Shown: positions 26,489 to 36,441 of the stretch, piece after piece
How the letters are laid out: each line of letters begins with the position of its first letter
Position numbering within the stretch: position 1 is the stretch's first letter
Source: Bordetella parapertussis
GTDB taxonomy: Bacteria > Pseudomonadota > Gammaproteobacteria > Burkholderiales > SG8-41
Length of the DNA stretch: 64,000 bases
Direction of reading: 5' to 3'
NCBI GenBank assembly: GCA_945885345.1
Contig: CAMCYP010000014.1
Coordinates: 1 to 64,000, forward strand
Program-made: the position numbers and the translations under genes
The notes under the pieces: generated by a model
The model's input: the letters and a program-made list of their open reading frames with translations, nothing else
What the model was told of the DNA's origin: nothing
Databases searched by the model: none

Positions 26489-27317
26489 GGGTTGGCGTGG
26501 CCCACGACGCGAAGCCGCAGCCAACGATCACTTCGGGCACTGCACTGTAGCCGATCAAATCAAAACCGCGTCCGCCGGCGACGCCATGCGCAGCGACCCA
26601 GTTGCGGATCTCGGACGCACCGTTGCCCACCTGCGGCAGGCGCCGCGTCAGGAAATCGCACAGCGCCGCAGGATTGTCCGCCTGAAAAAGGGCCAGGCAC
26701 TCACGGTCGAATTCTTCTTCGACCAGTCCCATGCTTGCTTCGCCGACGGAATGGCTCAATCCGCCGCTGGCCAGAACACCCACGCGCAGATTGCCGGGCA
26801 TGGACGCAATCGCACGCGCCAGCATTTCGCCCCAGGCATAGCAGCGCGCCACCGTCGGAAACGGCGGCTCGATGTCATTGAACACGACGGGCACGATCGG
26901 CAGCGGCGCGATACCGGCTTTCAGCAGGGGGATGCAGAAGCCGTGATCCAGAATCATGCGGTGGGATACCGACGGCTCGAATCCCGATTCAAGCGCGGTC
27001 TCGAGTATGTGTTGCGCGAGTTGCGGGTGCCCGGGCAGCGTAGCGTGCGGAAATTCCTTCACCATCCACGGCTCGTTTGGCCCGCCGTGGGTTTCGCCGA
27101 CGCCAATGCAGATCATCGGCAGGTTGTCGATGAAAAAATTGACCCAGTGGTCGGGGGAGATGATGACCAGTGCATCAAGCCGCGCCGCCCTGATGCGCCG
27201 GCCCAGTTCGGCAAAAGCAGCGGTCAGCGCCTGCTGGTGCGCAGGTGTCACGCTGTCCCACTTGCGGATGATCAGCGGGCCGTGACTCGCCGCATAAATA
27301 CCCGCGAGTTCAGCCAT
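26484..27317 (-). CDS. Class III extradiol dioxygenase, LigB-like catalytic subunit
   Basis: A 277-residue non-heme iron(II) dioxygenase of the LigB superfamily. His12 (AASHGP) and the second His (IISPDHWVNFF) are at the places of the iron ligands of protocatechuate 4,5-dioxygenase; LDHGFCIPLL and LASGGLSHSVGE are further family motifs. Such enzymes open catechol-type rings between a hydroxylated and a non-hydroxylated carbon. The upstream 86-residue gene codes for the small subunit and overlaps by 8 bp. Substrate (protocatechuate, gallate or other) cannot be told. Confidence 0.85.
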   Translation of the reverse strand: MAELAGIYAASHGPLIIRKWDSVTPAHQQALTAAFAELGRRIRAARLDALVIISPDHWVNFFIDNLPMICIGVGETHGGPNEPWMVKEFPHATLPGHPQLAQHILETALESGFEPSVSHRMILDHGFCIPLLKAGIAPLPIVPVVFNDIEPPFPTVARCYAWGEMLARAIASMPGNLRVGVLASGGLSHSVGEASMGLVEEEFDRECLALFQADNPAALCDFLTRRLPQVGNGASEIRNWVAAHGVAGGRGFDLIGYSAVPEVIVGCGFASWATPTL

Positions 27318-27570
27318 GGCTTGCACCGGTGGCACGGATACGCCGCAGAAATTCCTCGTCCGGCATGCCCGCGACCAGGAAATAGAAGCGCAGCAGGTAC
27401 GGATTAACCAGCGGCGCCAGTCGGGCCACGTCATCCGCCTCTACCGCTGCGCGCACTTCCGGTTTCAGTTCATAACGATCGAGCACCGGCGCGCGGCCGG
27501 CGCGATATTCGGCGGCCCTGGCCGGGTCCTGCAAATCAAAAAAAAGTCTGCTCAGCCAGTAATCGCGCAT
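27310..27570 (-). CDS. LigA-like small subunit of the extradiol dioxygenase
   Basis: An 86-residue helical protein. The C-terminal half (NPYLLRFYFLVAGMPDEEFL) resembles the alpha-subunit fold of protocatechuate 4,5-dioxygenase, but the protein is shorter than LigA of Sphingobium. In LigAB the alpha subunit closes the active site. It overlaps the LigB-like gene by 8 bp and lies directly after murA. Assignment depends largely on this pairing. Confidence 0.7.
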   Translation of the reverse strand: MRDYWLSRLFFDLQDPARAAEYRAGRAPVLDRYELKPEVRAAVEADDVARLAPLVNPYLLRFYFLVAGMPDEEFLRRIRATGASHG

Positions 27571-27582
27571 GATGCGGCCAAT

Positions 27583-28839
<1,257 letters not shown>

Positions 28840-28853
28840 TCAAAATCTTTTTT

Positions 28854-28953
28854 AGCCACAGAGGGCACAGAGTTCACAGAGAAAAACAAGACCGGGGAAC
28901 GGATTCGAATTTCGCATTTGATGTTCTCTGTGCTCTCTGTGTCCTCTGTGGCT
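28854..28953. repeat. CACAGAG-type inverted repeat
   Basis: Left arm 28854-28883 and right arm 28924-28953 form a 30-bp inverted repeat with three mismatches, each arm built from CACAGAG units at 7-9 base steps (AGCCACAGAGGGCACAGAG at the left). A loop of 40 bases separates them. It fills the gap between ibaG and murA. Confidence 0.75.
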
Positions 28954-28961
28954 CAAGGTTT

Positions 28962-29201
28962 TCAGTTGTTTTCCGCCCACTGCTCGGGCGTCAGCGTTTT
29001 CATCGACAGCGCGTGGATTTCCTCGCGCATGCGGTCACCCAGCGCCTTGTAAACGAGCTGATGCTGCTGCACCTTGTTTTTGCCCTGGAACGCGGTGCTG
29101 ACAATCACCGCTTCCCAGTGATGGCCATCACCCGCGACTTCGACATGCTGGCAGTCGAGGCCGGCGAGTATGGATTGTTTGATGCTGTCCGGAGTAACCA
29201 T
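28962..29201 (-). CDS. ibaG: BolA-family protein IbaG
   Basis: A 79-residue BolA-like protein (YrbA/IbaG group): DSIKQSILAGLDCQHVEVAG, then HHWEAVIVSTAFQGK and HQLVYKALGDRMREEIHALS. These proteins bind monothiol glutaredoxins and iron-sulfur clusters and are often found beside murA and the mla genes, as here. Confidence 0.93.
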   Translation of the reverse strand: MVTPDSIKQSILAGLDCQHVEVAGDGHHWEAVIVSTAFQGKNKVQQHQLVYKALGDRMREEIHALSMKTLTPEQWAENN

Positions 29202-29240
29202 TTAAATTGCCTTGTTTTGGTATTGCGCTCAGTGTCGTAC

Positions 29241-30014
29241 TTAGTGGCGTAACTTATAACCCGATTTGAGCAAGGCCAGCGTCAGCCATGATAAAGCGAT
29301 AAAACTGCCGCCGACAATCGCCAGGCTCAGCCATGGTGACGTATCGGCATGACCGAAAAAACCGTAGCGAAAGCCGTCAATCATGTAAAACACCGGATTC
29401 AGGTGCGATGCCGCCTGCCAGAATGGCGGCAGGGTATGGATGGAATAAAACACGCCGGACAGGAAAGTCAGCGGCAGGATGATGAAATTGGTGAACGCAG
29501 CCATCTGGTCGATCTTGTCCGAATAAATGCCGGCGACGATGCCCAGCGTGCCCATCACCGCGGCTCCGGCAACGCCGAACAGCAGCACCCACAGCGGATG
29601 TGCAAGCGGCAGGTCGATGAACCAGATCGACGCGAACAGCACACCGGTGCCGACGATGACCCCGCGCGCAATCGCGGCCAGCAGGTAGGCGCAAAAAAAT
29701 TCGCGGTGCGACAGCGGCGGCAGCAGCACAAACACGATGTTGCCGGTCATTTTTGACTGCATCAGACTCGACGAGGCGTTGGCGAAGGAATTCTGCAGCA
29801 CCGACATCATCGCCAGCCCGGGGATCAGAAACGTCGTGTACTCCACACCGGGAAATATCTCGACACGGCCGCGCAGCGCGTGGCCAAACACCAGCAGGTA
29901 GAGCAGCGCCGTCAGTACGGGGGCCAGCACGGTCTGCACGCTGACTTTCCAGAAGCGCAGCCATTCCTTGTAGAACAGGGTGTAAAAGCCGGTCATCGGC
30001 CTGGCGTCAGACAT
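29241..30014 (-). CDS. ABC-2 type transporter permease (YadH-like)
   Basis: A 257-residue integral membrane protein with about six membrane segments and the ABC-2 family look (FYTLFYKEWLRFWKVSVQTV at the N-terminus). Conserved ending region PLTFLSGVFYSIHTLPPFWQ. It starts 1 base after the stop of its ATPase gene. The pair sits between mlaB and ibaG, the common betaproteobacterial arrangement; its substrate is not known. Confidence 0.88.
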   Translation of the reverse strand: MSDARPMTGFYTLFYKEWLRFWKVSVQTVLAPVLTALLYLLVFGHALRGRVEIFPGVEYTTFLIPGLAMMSVLQNSFANASSSLMQSKMTGNIVFVLLPPLSHREFFCAYLLAAIARGVIVGTGVLFASIWFIDLPLAHPLWVLLFGVAGAAVMGTLGIVAGIYSDKIDQMAAFTNFIILPLTFLSGVFYSIHTLPPFWQAASHLNPVFYMIDGFRYGFFGHADTSPWLSLAIVGGSFIALSWLTLALLKSGYKLRH

Positions 30015-30015
30015 C

Positions 30016-30915
30016 TCAGGATTTCCGCATGATCTGCACAAACACCTCTTCGAGGTCGGGCTGCATGATTTCCATTTCCTGCACGGCCACCCGGGCCTCG
30101 CGCAACGCCGCCATCACCCGTTCCACTTCTGCGTATTCCGGCAGCGCAAGGCGGATCGCGCCGTCATCACGCCGTTCCGCCACAAGCGCTTCCAGCTGCT
30201 GCGGCAGCGCGCCGCCCAGCCGCAGTTCGACATAACAGCCGGAGTGCAGCCGCAGCAGGTTCTCGGTCTTGTCGAGCGCCACGATGCGACCCTGCTTCAG
30301 CATTGCCACCCGGCCGCACAAGGCCTCGGCCTCTTCCAGGTAATGCGTGGTCAGCACGATGGTATGGCCGTCGCGATTCAAGCGCCTGATGAATCGCCAC
30401 AAGGCCTGGCGCAGCTCAACGTCGACGCCGGCAGTGGGTTCGTCGAGTACGATCACCGGCGGTTTGTGCACCAGCGCCTGCGCCACCAGCACGCGCCGCT
30501 TCATGCCGCCGGACAGCGCGCGCATGTTGGTGTCGGCCTTGTCGGTCAAGTCGAGGTTGGCGATGACTTCATCAATCCAGGCGCGGTTATCACCCAAACC
30601 GAAATACCCCGACTGGATGGTCAGCGCCTCGCGCACCGTGAAAAACGGATCGAACACCAGTTCCTGCGGCACCACGCCCAGCGCGCGCCGCGCTTCGCGG
30701 TATGCCGCACTGACGTCGTGACCCATGATCCGCGCAGCACCGCTGCTCGGTCGCGTCAGTCCGGCGAGTATGCTGATCAGCGTGGTTTTCCCGGCGCCGT
30801 TGGGACCGAGCAGGCCGAAAAATTCGCCCGGCGCCACGCTCAGGCTGACGCCCGCCAGTGCCTGCAGGCTGCCATAGCGCTTGGTGACTTCAGTGACTTC
30901 GATAGCGGGGGTCAT
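30016..30915 (-). CDS. ABC transporter ATP-binding protein (YadG-like)
   Basis: A 299-residue ATPase with Walker [10 protein letters not shown], signature LSGGMKRRVLVAQAL, Walker B PPVIVLDEPTAGVDVE, and the H-loop TTHYLEEAEAL. The C-terminal 80 residues form the extra domain typical of ABC-2 exporters. Operon with the following permease. Confidence 0.9.
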   Translation of the reverse strand: MTPAIEVTEVTKRYGSLQALAGVSLSVAPGEFFGLLGPNGAGKTTLISILAGLTRPSSGAARIMGHDVSAAYREARRALGVVPQELVFDPFFTVREALTIQSGYFGLGDNRAWIDEVIANLDLTDKADTNMRALSGGMKRRVLVAQALVHKPPVIVLDEPTAGVDVELRQALWRFIRRLNRDGHTIVLTTHYLEEAEALCGRVAMLKQGRIVALDKTENLLRLHSGCYVELRLGGALPQQLEALVAERRDDGAIRLALPEYAEVERVMAALREARVAVQEMEIMQPDLEEVFVQIMRKS

Positions 30916-30954
30916 AGGCCGGACAAGGATCAGCGGATGAACCCGCGGAGGCCG

Positions 30955-31236
30955 TTATTCCGCGCTCACGATTTCCGTGACGCCGTAGAGCTTGGCCAGG
31001 CTGGTCAGATTGTCCGGAAGATTGACGTAGTGGATACGGCGGTTGGCCGCCAGGGCCGCGCGCCGCCATTCAAACAGCAGGCTGACCGCGGCGGAATCGA
31101 CTTCAGTGACGCCGGAGAGATCGAGCGTGGTTTCCTGTTCCGTGAACAGTCGCAGGCCCTCCTCGCGCAAGACCAGCGCGTTCTCCAGGTTGACGGCGCC
31201 CTTCAGCGTGCAGCGCCCTCCATTGCACTCAATCAT
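30955..31236 (-). CDS. mlaB: STAS-domain protein MlaB
   Basis: A 93-residue STAS domain with LDLSGVTEVDSAAVSLLFEW, where the conserved serine/threonine region of anti-sigma antagonist-type domains is found. MlaB stabilises the MlaF ATPase dimer in the MlaFEDB lipid transporter. Last mla gene of mlaFEDCB. Confidence 0.9.
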   Translation of the reverse strand: MIECNGGRCTLKGAVNLENALVLREEGLRLFTEQETTLDLSGVTEVDSAAVSLLFEWRRAALAANRRIHYVNLPDNLTSLAKLYGVTEIVSAE

Positions 31237-31259
31237 CGCATTTAATCCTGCTTACCCGA

Positions 31260-31886
31260 TCATTTGGCCGACTGCCCCGCTACCAGGGTGCGGTTTTTTT
31301 CGTGCAGGGTCTTGATCAGACCATCAACGCCGTTTTTCTGGATCTCGGTGTTGAAGGTGCTGCGATAACTCTCGACCAGGCTGATGCCGCCGATCTTGAC
31401 GTTGTAAACCTTCCAGCCGGTATCGGTTTTTTCCATGCCGTAATCGACCTGCACCGGTTCACCGCCGCCGGACTGGCGCACCAGCGAACGCACCATCACG
31501 TCGTTATCATCCGCAGCGAGTTTCAGCGGACGATATTCGATTTTCTGGTCCTTGTAGAGCAACAGCGATGCGGTGTAGGTCTGCACCAGCAGCGCACGGA
31601 ATTCCGCGACCAGCGCCTTGCGCTGCTCGGGGTTCGCCGCGCTCCAGTTTTTGCCCACTGCAAGTTGCGCCATGCCGGCAAAATTGAAATGCGGCGCGAT
31701 TTTGCTCTCGATCAGCTCGCGCGCCTTTTTCTGGTCGCCGGCCTGGATGGCCTTGTCAGTGCGGATCACCGCCAGCACGTCATCCGTCACACTGCGCGCC
31801 AGCACGTCGGGCGAGGTCATCGCTCCGGCCGCATTCACGACCCCGGTAAAAAACGAAAATACCAATAAAATCAATAGTTTATGCAT
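31260..31886 (-). CDS. mlaC: Periplasmic phospholipid-binding protein MlaC
   Basis: A 208-residue exported protein: signal peptide from Met1 (MHKLLILLVFSFFTGVVNAA), then the MlaC/Ttg2D fold (FNFAGMAQLAVGKNW, LLVQTYTASLLLY, DTGWKVYNVKIGGISLVESY). It carries phospholipids across the periplasm between MlaA and MlaFEDB. The start at 31886 is set by the signal peptide; codons 2-8 are written by an AT-rich IHF-core motif. Confidence 0.94.
   Translation of the reverse strand: MHKLLILLVFSFFTGVVNAAGAMTSPDVLARSVTDDVLAVIRTDKAIQAGDQKKARELIESKIAPHFNFAGMAQLAVGKNWSAANPEQRKALVAEFRALLVQTYTASLLLYKDQKIEYRPLKLAADDNDVMVRSLVRQSGGGEPVQVDYGMEKTDTGWKVYNVKIGGISLVESYRSTFNTEIQKNGVDGLIKTLHEKNRTLVAGQSAK
31863..31881 (+). 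repeat. AT-rich motif with IHF core inside the mlaC signal peptide
   Basis: CAATAAAATCAATAGTTTA; bases 31869-31881 match WATCAANNNNTTR exactly. It is read on the minus strand as the codons for KLLILL of the signal peptide. Confidence 0.65.
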
Positions 31887-31899
31887 GGACTGCTCCGCA

Positions 31900-31927
31900 C
31901 TCATCGCTCATGACTCATGACTCATCA
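31900..31927. repeat. Four tandem heptamers CTCATSR
   Basis: CTCATCG, CTCATGA, CTCATGA, CTCATCA directly upstream of mlaC. Confidence 0.6.
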
Positions 31928-31930
31928 CTT

Positions 31931-31993
31931 TGTTTTTTCACCGGCGCCCCTTCGGCCGCCTTATTTTTTAGCCGGCGCCCCTTCAGCCGCCTT
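31931..31993. repeat. 31-bp tandem duplication of the mlaD 3' end
   Basis: 31931-31962 repeats 31962-31993 with four base differences (core CCGGCGCCCCTTC). The inner copy is the end of mlaD including its stop; the outer copy lies after the stop and is 1 base out of register, where it would read KAAEGAPVKK and then stop. Confidence 0.7.
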
Positions 31994-32434
31994 GTCAAAC
32001 AGGAACTGGCTGATCAGTTTTTCCAGCACCACCGCTGATTGCGTCAGCCGGATATTATCGCCGGCCTTCAGCATCTGGTCGTCACCGCCGCCCTCCAGGC
32101 CGACGTACTGTTCTCCAAGTAGACCGGAAGTCAGGATCGAAGCCGTGGTGTCCTTGGGAAATTTGTAGCCCTGATCGACCGCCAGGGTCACCTTGGCAGT
32201 AAACCGTTCGTTGTTGAAGTTGATCGAAGTCACGCGGCCGACGACCACGCCGGCGCTCATGACCGGTGCACGCGGCTTCAAGCCCCCGATGTTGTCGAAA
32301 TTGGCGGTGATCTGGTAGGTCGCCCCGCCGCCCAGGCTCGACATATTGCCGACCTTGAATGCCAGGATCACCAGCGCAGCAACGCCCGCGACCACGAACA
32401 GCCCGACCCATAAATCCAGCATTGAACGTTCCAT
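31961..32434 (-). CDS. mlaD: MCE-domain lipid transport protein MlaD
   Basis: A 157-residue protein with one N-terminal membrane helix (DLWVGLFVVAGVAALVILAF) and one MCE domain (LKPRAPVMSAGVVVGRVTSI, then ILTSGLLGEQYVGLEGG). It forms a hexameric ring on MlaE. The ATG shares one base with the mlaE stop (TAATG). The C-terminus (KAAEGAPAKK) is duplicated downstream. Confidence 0.95.
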   Translation of the reverse strand: MERSMLDLWVGLFVVAGVAALVILAFKVGNMSSLGGGATYQITANFDNIGGLKPRAPVMSAGVVVGRVTSINFNNERFTAKVTLAVDQGYKFPKDTTASILTSGLLGEQYVGLEGGGDDQMLKAGDNIRLTQSAVVLEKLISQFLFDKAAEGAPAKK

Positions 32435-33240
32435 TACATACCCCTGAACATGAAGGAGGTCAGGATGAAATCCAGACCCAGTACCGCCAGCGACGAAGTT
32501 ACCACGGTGCGCGTCGTGGCGCCCGAAACGCCCTCTGCGGTCGGCGGCGCGTCATAACCCTCGAACAGCGCAATCCAGGTAATGGCGACGCCGAACACGA
32601 AACTCTTGATCACGCCGTTGACGATATCTTCGCGAACATCAACCGCGCTCTGCATCTGCGACCAGAATGAACCCTCGTCGACACCGATCAGCACCACGCC
32701 GACCACATAACCGCCGAATATGCCCATCGCGCTGAACATCGCCGCCAGCAGCGGCATCGACAGCACGCCGGCCCAGAACCGCGGTGCCACCACACGCGCA
32801 ATCGGATCGACCGCCATCATTTCCATCGCCGACAGCTGTTCGGTGGCCTTCATCAGGCCGATTTCGGCGGTCATTGCCGAACCCGCACGGCTGGCAAACA
32901 GCAGGGCCGCCACCACCGGCCCCAGTTCGCGCACCAGCGACAGCGCAACCAGCACGCCCAGCGCAGATTCGGAACCGTAGGTGGTCAGTGTCTGGTAACC
33001 CTGCAGGCCGAGCACCATGCCGACAAACAGCCCGGACACCAGGATGATGACCATCGACAGCACACCGGTGTAATAGAGTTCACGCACGATCAGCCGCGGC
33101 CGCGCAAAACTGGTGCCGGAATGCGCCAGCGTCAGCCCGATGAAACGCGCTGCATAGCCGAGGCGCAGCACATTGTCGATGGCATTGGCGCCGATACTGC
33201 GAATCGAGGGCAGGCTTCTATGCGGCACGGCGTCCCCCAA
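32434..33240 (-). CDS. mlaE: Lipid asymmetry transporter permease MlaE
   Basis: A 268-residue permease with five to six membrane segments and family motifs [20 protein letters not shown] and [20 protein letters not shown]. Core pore of MlaFEDB. It overlaps mlaF by 23 bp. Confidence 0.95.
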   Translation of the reverse strand: MGDAVPHRSLPSIRSIGANAIDNVLRLGYAARFIGLTLAHSGTSFARPRLIVRELYYTGVLSMVIILVSGLFVGMVLGLQGYQTLTTYGSESALGVLVALSLVRELGPVVAALLFASRAGSAMTAEIGLMKATEQLSAMEMMAVDPIARVVAPRFWAGVLSMPLLAAMFSAMGIFGGYVVGVVLIGVDEGSFWSQMQSAVDVREDIVNGVIKSFVFGVAITWIALFEGYDAPPTAEGVSGATTRTVVTSSLAVLGLDFILTSFMFRGM

Positions 33241-34057
33241 GAGGACTTGCTTCGCGGCGCCCGAGTTTCAGTTCGGTCGAGTAATCACCACTCGGATACT
33301 GATAAGCCACCGGCCCCTCGGCCTCGCCATTGACGAACTGGCGTACCAGCGGATCGGCGTTGGCGCGCAATTCTTCCGGCGTACCGTGGGTCTTCATCTT
33401 GCCGTCAGACAGGTAATACACATAATCCACCACCTCCAGCGCCTCCTGCACATCGTGTGTCACCACCAGTGAAGTGGTGCCCAGCGTGTCATTCAATTCA
33501 CGCACCAGATTGGCGATCACCCCCAGCGAAATCGGATCCAGCCCGGTAAACGGCTCGTCATACATCATGATCATCGGATCGAGTGCAATCGCCCGCGCCA
33601 GCGCCACCCGGCGCGCCATGCCGCCCGACAGTTCGGCCGGCATCAGTTTGTGCGCGCCGCGCAAACCCACTGCGTGCAGTTTCATCATCACCAGATCGCG
33701 GATCATGCTCTCCGGCAAGTTGGCATGTTCACGCATCTGAAAGGCCACGTTGTCGAACACCGACAGGTCGGTGAACAAGGCGCCGAACTGAAACAGCATG
33801 CCCATGCGCCGGCGCAGCCGGTAAATGCCCTCCTGGTCCAGCGCGCTGGTACACACGCCGTCCACCCAGACTTCGCCGGAAGTCGGCTTCATCACGCCGC
33901 CGATCAGCCGCAGCAGCGTGGTTTTGCCCGAACCGCTGATGCCCATCAGCGCCACGACCTTGCCACGGGGGATGGTCATGTTGATGCCGGTGAGTATCGG
34001 ACGCCGCCCGTAGGCGAAATTGACGTCCTTGATTTCAATCAGGTTTGCGGAGGGCAC
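33218..34057 (-). CDS. mlaF: Lipid asymmetry transporter ATPase MlaF
   Basis: A 279-residue ATPase with Walker [10 protein letters not shown], signature [16 protein letters not shown], Walker [17 protein letters not shown] and H-loop His201 (VVTHDVQEA). It energises phospholipid movement across the inner membrane. First gene of mlaFEDCB. Compare the orphan copy at 25659, which has Tyr at the H-loop. Confidence 0.95.
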   Translation of the reverse strand: MPSANLIEIKDVNFAYGRRPILTGINMTIPRGKVVALMGISGSGKTTLLRLIGGVMKPTSGEVWVDGVCTSALDQEGIYRLRRRMGMLFQFGALFTDLSVFDNVAFQMREHANLPESMIRDLVMMKLHAVGLRGAHKLMPAELSGGMARRVALARAIALDPMIMMYDEPFTGLDPISLGVIANLVRELNDTLGTTSLVVTHDVQEALEVVDYVYYLSDGKMKTHGTPEELRANADPLVRQFVNGEAEGPVAYQYPSGDYSTELKLGRREASPLGGRRAA

Positions 34058-34183
34058 GAAGGGCCGGTTGCTGCCGGAAATAAAGTGCGAATTCTAAACG
34101 AGAACGCCCTTGCTACCAAACCGCGCATTCCGTCACGCGATGCACTGTTTACCCCCGCTGCGCTTTCGGCTAAGTTACGCCGC

Positions 34184-34903
34184 ATGTCAGCATCTGCACT
34201 GCGCATCAGCAATCTGCACAAATCCTACGGCAAGGCCGTCGCGCTGGCTGATATATCGCTGGAAATCGCCGCCGGTGAATTTTTCGGCCTGGTCGGCGCC
34301 AACGGCGCGGGCAAAACCACACTGGTCAAATGTGCGCTCGATTTCTGCGACATCCAGTCCGGCGCCATCGAAATCTTCGGTGTCCCGCACCGCCAGACCG
34401 CCGCGCGCAGCCGTCTGGGATTCCTGCCGGAGCGCTTCATGCCGCCGCATTACCTGAACGGCCGCGACTTCCTGCGTTATCTCGGCGAACTGCATCGCCG
34501 GCCGTACGACGAAACACTGACCCGTGCCAAGTTTGCGGCGCTGGAACTCGATGACAATGCACTCGACAAACCGGTGCGCACCTACTCCAAGGGCATGACC
34601 CAGAAACTCGGCCTCGCCGCCTGCCTGCTCTCTGCCAAGGACATGCTGATCCTCGACGAACCGACCAGCGGCCTTGATCCCAAGGCACGCGCGCTGTTGA
34701 AGCGCGAACTGAAAGCCCAGCATGACGCGGGACGCACCGTGCTGATGACCACGCATGCGCTGCACGATGTCGGCGAAATGTGCAGCCGCATGGCGGTGGT
34801 GCATCGCGGACAGCTGCGTTTTGCCGGCACCCCCGCGGAATTCATCGCCCGCCACCGCAGCACTGACCTGGAGCAGGCTTATCTCGCCTGTATTTCCGAC
34901 TAA
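34184..34903 (+). CDS. ABC transporter ATP-binding protein at the pilus locus border
   Basis: A 239-residue ATPase of the ABC-2 exporter class: Walker A GANGAGKTT, signature YSKGMTQKLGLAACL, Walker B MLILDEPTSGLDPKA, H-loop TTHALHDVGEM. It has no permease beside it. The permease gene at 50710, at the other flank of the pilus locus, is the only unpaired ABC permease nearby. The start ATG has no strong ribosome site; the frame continues far upstream but into mlaF. The stop-codon region is duplicated in tandem (34892-34915). Confidence 0.85.
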   Translation: MSASALRISNLHKSYGKAVALADISLEIAAGEFFGLVGANGAGKTTLVKCALDFCDIQSGAIEIFGVPHRQTAARSRLGFLPERFMPPHYLNGRDFLRYLGELHRRPYDETLTRAKFAALELDDNALDKPVRTYSKGMTQKLGLAACLLSAKDMLILDEPTSGLDPKARALLKRELKAQHDAGRTVLMTTHALHDVGEMCSRMAVVHRGQLRFAGTPAEFIARHRSTDLEQAYLACISD

Positions 34904-34915
34904 ATTTCCGACTAA
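34892..34915. repeat. 12-bp tandem duplication over a stop codon
   Basis: ATTTCCGACTAA occurs twice in direct succession, so the end of the ABC ATPase gene (ISD stop) is repeated in frame. Confidence 0.8.
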
Positions 34916-35011
34916 ACCAGTCGCTCTTGCTGCGGTATCAACAGCATCGGCAATCTGGCACAATACCTAATAATTTCAGCAAGTTAGATTATTTTATTTT
35001 TGGACAAGCGC

Positions 35012-36439
35012 ATGACGGATCCGGCAAAACCCGAACTCCTGATCGTTGACGATGACCCTGCGATCATCGACACGCTGAGTTATGTCCTCGGCAGCGATTT
35101 CACCGTCATCACCGCAGAATCGCGGCCGCATGCCAAAGCCCTGCTGCGCCAGCGTGACACGCCGCCGCAACTGGCGCTGATCGACCTCGGCTTGCCACCG
35201 CGACCACACCGACCTGACGAAGGTTTCCAGCTCATTACCGAACTGATCGCTGCGGCGCCGACGATGAAAATCATCGTGCTGTCCGGGCAGAACGACGAAG
35301 CCAACGCCCGCCACGCACGTACGCTCGGCGCCATCGACTTTGTCGCCAAGCCGGCGGAACCCGCGCAACTGAAGGCGCTGCTCAAACAGGCGCTCAGCGT
35401 CACCTCGGCCGAAACTGGCAGCGCTGCGACCGGCCTGCTCGGCAACAGCCCGCCGATGCACAAACTGCGCCAGCAGATCACGCAATTCGCCGACGCCCCG
35501 TTTCCGGTGCTGATCGAAGGCGAATCCGGCAGCGGCAAGGAGCTGGTTGCGCAGGCGTTGCACAAACAAAGCCGCCGCGCCGGCAAACCCTTTCTCGCGC
35601 TGAACTGCGCAGCGATTTCACCGACGCTGGTCGAGCCCACGCTGTTCGGTTACGCCAAGGGCGCCTTCACCGGCGCCGTCACGGCACGCGCTGGTTATTT
35701 CGAGGATGCAGTTGATTCAACGCTGTTCCTCGACGAAATCGGCGAGTTGCCGCTGGAACTGCAGGCCAAACTGCTGCGCGTACTCGAAAACGGCGAATTC
35801 CAGCGCGTCGGCGAAACCCAGAGCCGGGTGTCCAACGCGCGCGTGGTCGCCGCAACCAACCGCGACATGCGCAATGAAATCCGCCACAACAACTTCCGCG
35901 CCGACCTGTATCACCGGCTGTCGGTGTTTACCATCAACGTGCCGTCGCTGCGCGATCTCGGCGAAGACAAGCAGCTGTTGCTGGATCATTATCGCCATTT
36001 TTATGCAGCGCAGATCGGTGCGCAACCGGTCGAACTCGACCCTGATGCGTTGCGCCTGTGGCGCGAATACCCCTTCCCCGGCAACGTCCGTGAACTGCGC
36101 AACATCGTCATCAGGCTTTGCACCAAATACGCCGGCACCCGCATTACGCCCGACCTGCTGCAAAGCGAACTCGACCGCGATAGCCTGGTGCCCGCCGGCG
36201 CCGGCATGCCCTCGCTGTCCGACGAAAGCGTGCTGCTCGACGCGGCGCGCCGGCAACTCGAGGCCGACCCCGACTTCAGCCTCGATGAAGTACTCAAGCG
36301 CTGGGAACGCGGCTTCGTCGAAGCCGCGCTGGCATTGACCAACGGCAACCTGTCACAGGCAGCGAAGCGCCTCGGGGTCCACCGCACCACGCTCTACAGC
36401 CGCATGCAGACTCACAGCGAAGCCGGCGAGAACAAATAA
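35012..36439 (+). CDS. Sigma-54-dependent response regulator, PrsR-like
   Basis: A 475-residue NtrC-type activator. Receiver domain with Asp58 in [10 protein letters not shown]; the sequence [15 protein letters not shown] after it is the insertion seen in PrsR regulators of PEP-CTERM/exosortase systems. AAA+ domain with GESGSGKE (170-177) and the sigma-54 contact loop GAFTGA (217-222). Fis-type helix-turn-helix at the end ([20 protein letters not shown]). The ATG at 35012 is preferred to a TTG 12 bases upstream. It opens the pilus locus; its likely partner kinase is at 48664 and a sigma-54 promoter precedes the pilin gene. Confidence 0.9.
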   Translation: MTDPAKPELLIVDDDPAIIDTLSYVLGSDFTVITAESRPHAKALLRQRDTPPQLALIDLGLPPRPHRPDEGFQLITELIAAAPTMKIIVLSGQNDEANARHARTLGAIDFVAKPAEPAQLKALLKQALSVTSAETGSAATGLLGNSPPMHKLRQQITQFADAPFPVLIEGESGSGKELVAQALHKQSRRAGKPFLALNCAAISPTLVEPTLFGYAKGAFTGAVTARAGYFEDAVDSTLFLDEIGELPLELQAKLLRVLENGEFQRVGETQSRVSNARVVAATNRDMRNEIRHNNFRADLYHRLSVFTINVPSLRDLGEDKQLLLDHYRHFYAAQIGAQPVELDPDALRLWREYPFPGNVRELRNIVIRLCTKYAGTRITPDLLQSELDRDSLVPAGAGMPSLSDESVLLDAARRQLEADPDFSLDEVLKRWERGFVEAALALTNGNLSQAAKRLGVHRTTLYSRMQTHSEAGENK

Positions 36440-36441
36440 CC

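Noticed and set aside
28854-28953. CACAGAG repeat considered as a CRISPR array
   Set aside because: Units are 7-9 bases in two inverted arms, with no spacers of regular length and no cas genes.
34920-35011. TGGCACAATAC before the response regulator considered as a second sigma-54 promoter
   Set aside because: The expected TTGC at the -12 position is missing (CTAAT instead).
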